NCBI RefSeq assembly: GCF_000701705.1
Contig: NZ_JNJP01000110.1
Coordinates: 1 to 9,101, forward strand
Direction of reading: 5' to 3'
Source: Bilophila wadsworthia ATCC 49260
Lineage (GTDB): Bacteria > Desulfobacterota > Desulfovibrionia > Desulfovibrionales > Desulfovibrionaceae
DNA: 9,101 nt
In this document: one piece after another, positions 1 through 6,159 of the stretch
Position numbering within the stretch: position 1 is the stretch's first letter
Layout: each line of letters starts with the position of its first letter
Position numbers and translations under genes: made by a program
The notes under the pieces: generated by a model
The model's database searches: none
What the model saw: the letters and a program-made list of their open reading frames with translations, nothing else
What the model was told of the DNA's origin: nothing

Positions 1-36
1 CGCGGATTTCCCGCTTTCCGTGAAGGCGTTTTTCAT
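1..36 (-). CDS. Partial CDS: N-terminal 12 codons of an unidentified downstream gene
   Basis: An ATG at 36-34 overlaps the TGA stop of the CobD-type gene as ATGA. The frame then stays open to the window edge and reads MKNAFTESGKSA. The 4-base overlap is the same coupling seen between cbiET and cbiFGH, which suggests another member of this operon. There is no clear Shine-Dalgarno sequence, so translation would depend on coupling to the upstream gene. Twelve residues are too few to assign a family. Missing pathway genes such as cbiB, cbiP or a nucleotide-loop gene are obvious candidates by context, but nothing in the peptide shows this. The start could also be a chance ATG. Confidence 0.4.
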   Translation of the reverse strand, partial: MKNAFTESGKSA

Positions 37-1328
37 TTCAAGGAAAAGCAACATGTGGTGGGTCGGTTCAATACCAACCCTACTCCTTTTTCCCAGACCC
101 CCATCCCTCCTCTTCCTAAGACTTTTATGTTTATTGAATCCTTGTTGCCGGATTCGGGTGAAGCCGGGGTTTCGGGGAGCGGGGAGGAGGAAACCCCGTG
201 CGTCGTTTCCCGGATTGCGGAGAGGGCTTCGGCAAGGCGGCGGTGGTCTTCGGGAAAGCGGACGGCGGCACGGAACCATGAGCCGTCTTTGAGCCCGTGG
301 TAGTTGGAGCAGTCGCGGACGGCGATGCCGAAGCGTTTGAGGAGGATGTCGAGCAGATTGCGGGGCGCGCCGGGCCAGCGGAACAGAACGTAGTTGGCGG
401 CTGACGGGTAAACCTCGATTCCCGGCAGGGACGACAGGGCGGCGGCGAGATCCGCGCGGCGTTCGGCGTTCTCGGCGCGGGTTTGTGCCGCGAAGTCCGA
501 GGTATCCGCGAAGACGGCTTGCGCGGCGGCCAGCGCGAAGGCGTTGACGCTCCACGCGGGCAGCTCGTCCCGGATGGCCTGTGCCAGCTCCGCATCGGCG
601 GCGAGATATCCGAGGCGTACGCCCGGAACGGCATGGAATTTGGTCAGCGAGCGCAGGACAATGCCGTTTTTCGGAAGCCGTTGCAGTACGGAAGCCTCCG
701 TTTCCGTCCCGGCGTATTCGACAAACGCTTCATCAATGATCCAAAGGAGATCGGAGCGCGAGGACATGAGGCGCAGGCATTCCTCCGGAGTACGGAACAA
801 CCCCGAAGGGTTGCCGGGATTGGCAAGGAAGACCGCCGATCCCTCGGGGGCATCGGTGAGCGCGTCGAGCAGATCCCGCGTGGGGACGGCTTCATCCTTT
901 CCCGTATCTGTTGTCGGAACACATTGATTTTTTTCAATGATGCCTCCCCATACGGGGATGGCCTTTATCCCGGCGAGGCGGCAGGCTATGGCGTATTCGC
1001 TGAATGCGGGCTCGACGACGCGCACGGAAGGCACGCCGCGCTTGCGGAGTACGCGGGCAAGCGCGTGGATGAGCTCGTTGCTGCCGCTTCCGAAGACGAA
1101 GCGGGAGGCGTCCATCCCATGATGCCGGGCCGCCGCGAGCATGGCTTCCTCGGCATGGGGGGAAGGATAGGCCGCGAGTGCGGTCATGGCCCGGAACAGC
1201 GCGGCACGGATGAACTCCGGCGGGCCTTCGGGCCGCACGTTCACGCTGAAATCCAGCAAGGAGGCCGGATCGCGTCCGGCTGTAGCCGCCATGCGCAGCA
1301 AGTCGCCGCCGTGGGCTTCGGGTTTCAT
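33..1328 (-). CDS. cobD: L-threonine-O-3-phosphate decarboxylase, CobD type (PLP, fold type I), with repeat-derived C-terminal tail
   Basis: This PLP enzyme is expected to decarboxylate L-threonine-O-3-phosphate to (R)-1-amino-2-propanol phosphate, the linker of the cobalamin nucleotide loop. Of 431 residues, about 1-375 form an aminotransferase class I/II fold. Visible motifs are SGSNELI (80-86), NPGNPSG (170-176), the PLP-contacting DEAF (199-202), the SLTKFHAVPG motif with Schiff-base Lys230, and a late Arg-containing RAAVRF (353-358). Histidinol-phosphate aminotransferase is a close relative, but the corrin-gene context and the FSVNVRPEGPP start favour CobD. The ATG at 1328 has AGGA six bases upstream. 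Family members usually end near residue 370. Residues 374-431 are extra and are encoded by a palindromic repeat copy (98-197), ending in an ATGA overlap with the next gene. The tail is probably not catalytic. Confidence 0.9.
   Translation of the reverse strand: MKPEAHGGDLLRMAATAGRDPASLLDFSVNVRPEGPPEFIRAALFRAMTALAAYPSPHAEEAMLAAARHHGMDASRFVFGSGSNELIHALARVLRKRGVPSVRVVEPAFSEYAIACRLAGIKAIPVWGGIIEKNQCVPTTDTGKDEAVPTRDLLDALTDAPEGSAVFLANPGNPSGLFRTPEECLRLMSSRSDLLWIIDEAFVEYAGTETEASVLQRLPKNGIVLRSLTKFHAVPGVRLGYLAADAELAQAIRDELPAWSVNAFALAAAQAVFADTSDFAAQTRAENAERRADLAAALSSLPGIEVYPSAANYVLFRWPGAPRNLLDILLKRFGIAVRDCSNYHGLKDGSWFRAAVRFPEDHRRLAEALSAIRETTHGVSSSPLPETPASPESGNKDSINIKVLGRGGMGVWEKGVGLVLNRPTTCCFSLK
98..197 (-). 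repeat. Palindromic repeat copy A, translated as the CobD C-terminal tail
   Basis: This copy has two parts. Positions 98-146, read on the minus strand, form a box running from AACAAGGATTCAATA through AAAGTCTTAGGA to ATGGGG. The box matches 3457-3503 (plus strand) at most positions. Beside it, a hairpin has arms 166-173 (GGGGTTTC) and 190-197 (GAAACCCC) around a purine-rich loop. Both parts lie inside the cobD reading frame and encode part of residues 374-431. The box encodes DSINIKVLGRGGMG, which resembles DSIHAKVLGERGWG encoded in one frame of the copy at 3457-3548. Confidence 0.65.
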
Positions 1329-1452
1329 AACGATTCCTCTTTCTGAGGTTGCCGGGTACGGTTTCCCCCAAGCGTGCTTTTCCGGTTCTGTTGGTACGCT
1401 TCCCCGCTGCAGGTTGCAGGACGGGGGCCGCCCACCGGTTCAATCCGTCAGA
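1329..1452 (-). other. 124-bp intergenic gap with one hairpin, between cbiA-kinase and cobD
   Basis: No gene is supported here. The clearest structure is a hairpin with arms 1402-1411 (CCCCGCTGCA) and 1415-1426, a 3-base loop and a 2-base GA bulge at 1420-1421. No T-run follows on the minus strand, so it is not a canonical intrinsic terminator. It could be an RNA-processing or stability element. I looked for the conserved B12-box bases of a cobalamin riboswitch and did not find them. The ribosome-binding site of cobD (AGAGGA) lies at the gene-proximal end. The gap contains no copy of the palindromic repeat family found elsewhere in the window. Confidence 0.35.
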
Positions 1453-3417
1453 TCAATATGCTTTTTCCATAAACAAGGCCTCAAGGATGCAGGCCGCGCA
1501 AGTTTCGGGATCGGTACGGGTGGTATCCACGGTCATCTGGCCGGGGAGCGGCACATGGATGGAACGCGCCTGACGTTCGGCGTGCTTCCAGTCCGGCGTG
1601 CGATCCGTGCGCAGGGACTCGCGGCGCTGCAATTCCTTGGCGTCGCAAGTGACCTGCACGGACAGGATGGAAACGCCGGCCAATCGCTCGAGCAGGTCTT
1701 CAATCCAGCCCGGATCTTCGCCGATGACGTGGTCCACGATGACCCATGCGCCCGCTTTTGCCGCCGCCGCGACGCTGGCATGGAAGGTTTCGATGAGCGG
1801 CAGGCCCGTTTGCGCGAGTCCCGCCAGTACGGACCCGTATCCCCCCGTGCTCGCCCTCAGCAGCTGATCGATGGAAAGGGTCATGCAGCACAACCCGTAA
1901 ACCGCGTGGAGCCGCGTTTGCAATGCTTGGGAAAGCGTGGTCTTTCCCGCGCTCGACGGTCCGTTCAGGAGGATGACCTGACCGGAGGGGGAGGTGGGCC
2001 GAGGGGAGGAAAATCCTTCCGAAGAAGTTTTCCCGCTTTTGGGGGCTTGGCCTTCCTCGGCATGTCCCTCATTTCCCCAATAGAGATGAACATACCCGGC
2101 TCTGACGTTGCCGAAGGCGACCCCGGCTTTTTCGACGCCTGAGCGGGTGCGGACTTCGTACAGGGGCGGATAGTCGCGGTGCAACTCGATGTCGGACCAG
2201 TGAAATTCGTGTCCTCGGAAGGTTTCGTGCCGCAAGCCGAAGGGCGCGCCGGAGAGCATGGAGGCTTCCCGGTACCCAAGGGAACGGATGCGCCCGCCCA
2301 TGCGCGCCGTGGCATCGATAACGCCGCACATGGGCCAGATGCGGCGGTCGTCCCGCGTGCCTCCGGCCTCTTCGGAGGCTTCGAGCGTGGTGCAAAGATA
2401 CATGTAGCCGCCGCATTCCGCATATATTTCTCCGCCCCGTGCCGCGAAGTCCCGGATGTTTTCCCGCATGGCGGCGTTTCTGGACAGCTCGCGGGCAAAG
2501 ACTTCGGGATAGCCCCCGCCGAGGTACAACGCCTCAATGCCGATCGGCAAGGCCGTATCCGCGAGCGGGGAAAAGGGAACGGGTTCCCATCCCTGCGAAC
2601 GTAAAACGCGTTCGTTTTCCTCATAATAGAAGCAAAAGGCCTTGTCTTTGGCGATGCCCATACGCCGGGGCCGGACGTTCTCCGAAGGCAACGGCGCGGG
2701 CGCTTCCGGGCGCTTCGACGTGGTCAGCGCGAGAAGGCGATCAATGTCGAGATGCTGTTCCGCCATCTCCGCTAGCGCGTCGAGCCATGTGGCGGTGGTC
2801 CCGGCCTCTTCCGAGGGGAGGAGCCCGAGCTGGCGTTCGGGGAGCCGCCATTCCTCACGACGGGGCAGCGCACCGAGCAGCGGCGGAAGGTTGGCGCGCT
2901 CCAGTGCCTGGCGCAGTATGTCCGCATGGCGGGGGCTTCCCACATTGTTGGCAATGGCTCCGACGAGGCGGACGCCCATGCGCACGGCATGAAGCTGGAA
3001 CCCGGCAACGAGCGCGGCCACGGAACCCGCCATCCCCCTGCCGTTGAACACGAGTACGATCGGAAGGCCGAGGGCGCGGGCGCAATCGGCCGTGCCACCC
3101 GCCGGATCGCCGGGATCGCGGCTGTCGAAAAGCCCCATGACGCCCTCGCAGACGGCGGCGTCGGCGTCATGCGCGCGGCTGTCCCACAGCGCCCGGACAC
3201 CATCACGGCCCATCATCCACGTATCGAGATTGCAGGCGGGCAGCCCGGTGGCTTGAGCATGGAAGGTAGGATCGATGTAGTCCGGCCCGCATTTGAACCC
3301 CTGTACCCGCAGGCCGCGCCGGGCAAGGGCCCGCATGAGCGCGATGCTCGCCGTGGTCTTGCCCTCGCCCGAACGGGGCGCGGCGATGCAGAAGGCGTGG
3401 AATGTCGTATGTTGCAT
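1453..3417 (-). CDS. cbiA: Cobyrinate a,c-diamide synthase CbiA fused to a chloramphenicol-phosphotransferase-like kinase domain
   Basis: Residues 1-450 are CbiA, which uses ATP and glutamine to amidate the a and c side chains of cobyrinate. Visible motifs are an N-terminal P-loop (APRSGEGKTT, 13-22), KCGPDYIDP (42-50), the class I glutamine amidotransferase nucleophile Cys335 in AECGGYMYL, and a likely catalytic His444 in YVHLYW. Residues 480-650 are a second nucleotide-binding domain of CPT-like size. It has Walker A GPSSAGKT (486-493), Asp517 in SIDQL at the position of the proposed catalytic Asp of Streptomyces CPT, VDHV (561-564), VTCDAKELQRRE (589-600), RTDR (603-606) and VDTT (630-633). 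The linker 451-479 is repeat-encoded and has no in-frame ATG, GTG or TTG that could start the kinase separately. The substrate is unknown; L-threonine is plausible because cobD follows. The ATG at 3417 has only a weak upstream GGGA. Confidence 0.92.
   Translation of the reverse strand: MQHTTFHAFCIAAPRSGEGKTTASIALMRALARRGLRVQGFKCGPDYIDPTFHAQATGLPACNLDTWMMGRDGVRALWDSRAHDADAAVCEGVMGLFDSRDPGDPAGGTADCARALGLPIVLVFNGRGMAGSVAALVAGFQLHAVRMGVRLVGAIANNVGSPRHADILRQALERANLPPLLGALPRREEWRLPERQLGLLPSEEAGTTATWLDALAEMAEQHLDIDRLLALTTSKRPEAPAPLPSENVRPRRMGIAKDKAFCFYYEENERVLRSQGWEPVPFSPLADTALPIGIEALYLGGGYPEVFARELSRNAAMRENIRDFAARGGEIYAECGGYMYLCTTLEASEEAGGTRDDRRIWPMCGVIDATARMGGRIRSLGYREASMLSGAPFGLRHETFRGHEFHWSDIELHRDYPPLYEVRTRSGVEKAGVAFGNVRAGYVHLYWGNEGHAEEGQAPKSGKTSSEGFSSPRPTSPSGQVILLNGPSSAGKTTLSQALQTRLHAVYGLCCMTLSIDQLLRASTGGYGSVLAGLAQTGLPLIETFHASVAAAAKAGAWVIVDHVIGEDPGWIEDLLERLAGVSILSVQVTCDAKELQRRESLRTDRTPDWKHAERQARSIHVPLPGQMTVDTTRTDPETCAACILEALFMEKAY
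1981..2067 (-). repeat. Palindromic repeat copy B, in the linker of the CbiA-kinase fusion
   Basis: The core hairpin has outer arms GGAAAA (2008-2013) and TTTTCC (2028-2033), inner arms CTTC (2016-2019) and GAAG (2024-2027), and a CGAA loop. On the minus strand the GGGAAAACTTCTTCGGAAGG core aligns with the CTTCTTC core and following GGTTC of the copies at 3457-3548 and 6426-6540. It is in frame and encodes the residue 451-479 linker, including GKTSSEGFSSPRP. That peptide resembles LLQKGFLSPSP in the CbiT copy. No box corresponding to 98-146 is obvious here. Confidence 0.6.
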
Positions 3418-3456
3418 AGGCTGTTCCCGTTTCCCGATGCCTCGAAAAGGCTTTCC

Positions 3457-3548
3457 AACAGGGATTCAATACACGCAAAAGTCTTGGGAGAGAGGGGATG
3501 GGGTTTTAGGGAGGGGAAGCTCTTCTTCAGAAGGGTTCTTCTCCCTAA
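3457..3548 (+). repeat. Palindromic repeat copy C, filling the gap between cbiFGH and cbiA
   Basis: This is the most complete copy, and it lies in the 138-bp gap (3418-3555), opposite in orientation to copies A, B and D. The box at 3457-3503 matches copy A inverted, sharing GGATTCAATA and AAAAGTCTT. The hairpin has outer arms TTAGGGAG (3506-3513) and CTCCCTAA (3541-3548), and a central CTTC-TTCA-GAAG stem-loop (3522-3533). On the transcribed (minus) strand the hairpin sits just after the cbiFGH stop. It could act as a weak terminator or mRNA-stability element between cbiFGH and cbiA, but no T-run follows it. Confidence 0.65.
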
Positions 3549-3555
3549 CCCAAAC

Positions 3556-6159
3556 CTACTCCATATACTTCTCAACATACCCCCGCGCCTCGTACATGGC
3601 CCCGGCGTCCGTGATCGTGCGCGGGCCGCCGATGATGACGAGGGTGGACATATCCACCTCGTCGGCGGGGAAATCGTCGAGCCTGCCGATCCATTTGGCC
3701 TCCTGAGGCCGTCCAGCATGTCGGACATAGGCGCACAATACGTCGCCTCCGCGCTGTTCCCTGAAAATGTCGAGCGCTTCCGTGAGCAGATGCCGCCGTT
3801 TGCGCCCGGCGGGATTGTAGAGCGTCACCGGCAGGGCCGACTGCGCCACGGCCCGGAGATTTTGCCGCACTTCGTCCGAAGGGACAAGCAAATCGGAAAG
3901 GCTCACCAGCGAAAAACCGTTCTGGAGCGGCGCTCCGAGCGAAGCCGCCGCGATGTTCGCCGCCGTGATGCCCGGCAGGACCCGGATCGGGATGTCCGCG
4001 AATTCCGTCTCCCGGGCCCGCAGTTCGAACAGCAGCCCCGCCATCGCCAGAATGCCGGGGTCGCCGGAGCAGACCATGCAGACCTCCTGCCCGGCTGCGG
4101 CGGCTTCGAGCGTGGCCCGGCACCGCGCCACCTCGCCCATCATGCCGTTCTGGATGATTGGTTTTCCGATGATGCGATCACGAATGAAATCAACGTAATT
4201 GCTGTATCCTGCCACCGTGTCGCAATGCCTGAGCGCGGCATCCACCTCGGGCGTGATCTGCCCGGGAACGCCGGAGCCGAGCCCCACAACCACGACCTGT
4301 CCGCGAGCGGCCTTGGGTGCGGAGAGGTGCGGCAGGCGGGCCAGCGCCAGCGTGACGTCTCCAAAGGCGGCTTTCGGGGCGTACAGTGTGGGCTGGGGGA
4401 TTGAGCCGTATCCGGCGGAAAGCAGGCACGCGGCCTCGCTCACCGAAGCGGTGCCGACCTTTTCACGGACTTTGGCCGAGGGCGTGGGCACGGGCACGGC
4501 ATCAAGCCGGGCGGCGGCGTGGAACTCGACGGGCACCTGCCACTTTTCGCCCAATTCGAGGATGGCGGGCTCATCGGCTTTCACGTCGCACGAGGCGATG
4601 GCGGCGATGTGTTCAGGCCGCAAACCGAGATCGGAGAGATGGCCTTCCGCGATGAGCCGCAGTTCCAAGGGTTCGACCCCACGACGGCAACCCACGCCGA
4701 GAACAAAGGATTTGCCCGTGATGTCAAGGTGCCGTACCTCTTCGGGCACCGTGCCTTCGGCATCCCAGAGTACGGCATGGCGAGCGGTAACCGCTTCCGG
4801 GCTGTCTGTGTAGATAACTTGGTCCGTCCCGGCGAAATGGCGGTCGAACACCGTGCGGGGGCCGCAGAAAGCGATCGGTTCTCCGGAGAGCAGAGCGGCG
4901 TTGAGGCTGCGGATGGCGTCGGTATTGAGGATGCGCGCATGTTCTTGGGCGGCGGCCTCGTCAAAGGCTGGGAGGCCGTTTACGTCCGTAGCGGTGCTGA
5001 TCACGGCCTGCCCGCCGGTGACGCGGGCTACGCGCCGGGCGAGACGGTTCGCGCCCCCGAGATGCCCCGACGTGAGGCCGACCACGTGGCTGCCGCTTTC
5101 TGAACATGACAATACGGCGGGATCGCTGGTCTTATCCCTGAGCAGCGGAGCAATCTTGCGCACGGCTATGCCGGTCGCGCTGATGAAGATATGCGCGTCG
5201 AACTGCCTCCAGTTGGCGGACAGGGTCGCGTCAAAGGTTTCCCCCGGCGTATGGACGACGTCCGGCGCGCCTGTGGGACGCGTGGAGTGGATTACCGCGG
5301 GCAGTCCGAGTCCGGCGGCGATTTCCTTGGCGCGGACAACCCCCTTGTCGGTAAAGGCATACAGGGCACAGCGCCCGTCAAAGGCTTCGTTGGCAAGGTG
5401 GTTTCTGTAACCATGTGAAAAGTCAGCGCCATAAAGCCGTGATGCGCCGCCTTGGGCATCCAGCGCCCGGCCCACGAAAATGAGCGCCTGCCGTCCGAAA
5501 CCCGCCTCTTCGACCTTGCGTGCGATGTCGGACACCGTGCCCCGGAGGATGCGTTCGTCAGGCCATGTCGCACGGTAAACGACCGCCGCCGGAGTATCCG
5601 GGGACAGGCCCCCCTCTCCCATGAGAGCAGTCATCAGATCGTCAATCTTTCCGGTACTGAGGAAGAAGACCAGCGTCGCTCCGGTCCGTGCGAAGGCCGC
5701 CGCGTTTTCGCCCTTGGGCATGGGAGTGCGCCCGGGGGTGCGGGTGAGCACGACGCTTTGGCTCACGTCGGGACAGGTGAGTTCGCAGCCGAGAGCCGCC
5801 GCCGCGCCGAAGACGCTGCTCACGCCGGGGACGATGCGCGAAGCGATGCCTTTTTCGGCAAGAGCGCGGATCTGCTCATTGATCGCGCCGTACATGGCCG
5901 GATCTCCGGTGTGCAGGCGGACGACGCGCTTTCCGGCGAGGGCGGCTTCGCTCATGGCGATGACCTGCTCCCCAAGGTTCATGGCGGCGCTGTCCCTGCA
6001 TTCGCAGTCGGGCTTGCAGCGCTTGAGGTGCCCGGGATTGACCAGCGACCCGGCGTACACCACGAGGTCGGCCTGTTCCAGCGCACGCAGGCCGCGCAGG
6101 GTGATGAGGTCTTCCGCGCCCGGTCCGGCGCCGACGAATTCGACGAGAGGAGTGTTCAT
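3556..6159 (-). CDS. cbiFGH: CbiF-CbiG-CbiH triple fusion: cobalt-precorrin-4 C11-methyltransferase, cobalt-precorrin-5A hydrolase and cobalt-precorrin-3B C17-methyltransferase
   Basis: This 867-residue protein combines three consecutive steps of anaerobic corrin-ring formation. Residues 1-250 are CbiF, a SAM-dependent C11 methyltransferase with VEFVGAGPGAEDLITLRG (6-23), VVYAGSLV (33-40) and HTGDPAMYG (83-91). Residues 258-615 are CbiG, which opens the ring-A lactone and releases the C20 fragment as acetaldehyde. It shows HIFISATGIAVRKIAPLL (323-340), GLTSGHLGGAN (361-371) and VLGVGCRRG (486-494). Residues 620-867 are CbiH, the ring-contracting C17 methyltransferase, with VVVVGLGSGVPGQITPEV (622-639), CSGDPGILAMAG (697-708), TLYNPAGRKR (779-788) and IIGGPRT (842-848). 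Reaction order is H, F, G, whereas domain order is F, G, H. The ATG at 6159 overlaps the cbiET stop as ATGA. The frame is open to 6369, but that upstream part is cbiET sequence in another frame and has no CbiF homology. Confidence 0.95.
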   Translation of the reverse strand: MNTPLVEFVGAGPGAEDLITLRGLRALEQADLVVYAGSLVNPGHLKRCKPDCECRDSAAMNLGEQVIAMSEAALAGKRVVRLHTGDPAMYGAINEQIRALAEKGIASRIVPGVSSVFGAAAALGCELTCPDVSQSVVLTRTPGRTPMPKGENAAAFARTGATLVFFLSTGKIDDLMTALMGEGGLSPDTPAAVVYRATWPDERILRGTVSDIARKVEEAGFGRQALIFVGRALDAQGGASRLYGADFSHGYRNHLANEAFDGRCALYAFTDKGVVRAKEIAAGLGLPAVIHSTRPTGAPDVVHTPGETFDATLSANWRQFDAHIFISATGIAVRKIAPLLRDKTSDPAVLSCSESGSHVVGLTSGHLGGANRLARRVARVTGGQAVISTATDVNGLPAFDEAAAQEHARILNTDAIRSLNAALLSGEPIAFCGPRTVFDRHFAGTDQVIYTDSPEAVTARHAVLWDAEGTVPEEVRHLDITGKSFVLGVGCRRGVEPLELRLIAEGHLSDLGLRPEHIAAIASCDVKADEPAILELGEKWQVPVEFHAAARLDAVPVPTPSAKVREKVGTASVSEAACLLSAGYGSIPQPTLYAPKAAFGDVTLALARLPHLSAPKAARGQVVVVGLGSGVPGQITPEVDAALRHCDTVAGYSNYVDFIRDRIIGKPIIQNGMMGEVARCRATLEAAAAGQEVCMVCSGDPGILAMAGLLFELRARETEFADIPIRVLPGITAANIAAASLGAPLQNGFSLVSLSDLLVPSDEVRQNLRAVAQSALPVTLYNPAGRKRRHLLTEALDIFREQRGGDVLCAYVRHAGRPQEAKWIGRLDDFPADEVDMSTLVIIGGPRTITDAGAMYEARGYVEKYME

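Noticed and set aside
1329..1452. Cobalamin riboswitch between cbiA-kinase and cobD
   Set aside because: The gap is short for a full B12 riboswitch, and the conserved B12-box pattern was not found on the minus strand. The sequence upstream of cbiD, the more likely site, is not available because of the mirror repeat.
1453..1980. Chloramphenicol resistance gene
   Set aside because: The domain resembles chloramphenicol phosphotransferase in motifs, but it is fused to CbiA in a biosynthetic operon. This fold family includes many kinases not linked to resistance.
3506..3548. Canonical rho-independent terminator after cbiFGH
   Set aside because: The stem is present, but no T-run follows it on the minus strand, and the same hairpin family occurs within coding sequence.
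2926..4404. Long plus-strand open frame, and similar ones at 483-1346 and 1186-2142
   Set aside because: They run antisense to cbiFGH, cbiA and cobD, whose protein motifs are unmistakable. Long antisense frames are common in GC-rich DNA, and these translations show no recognisable domain.
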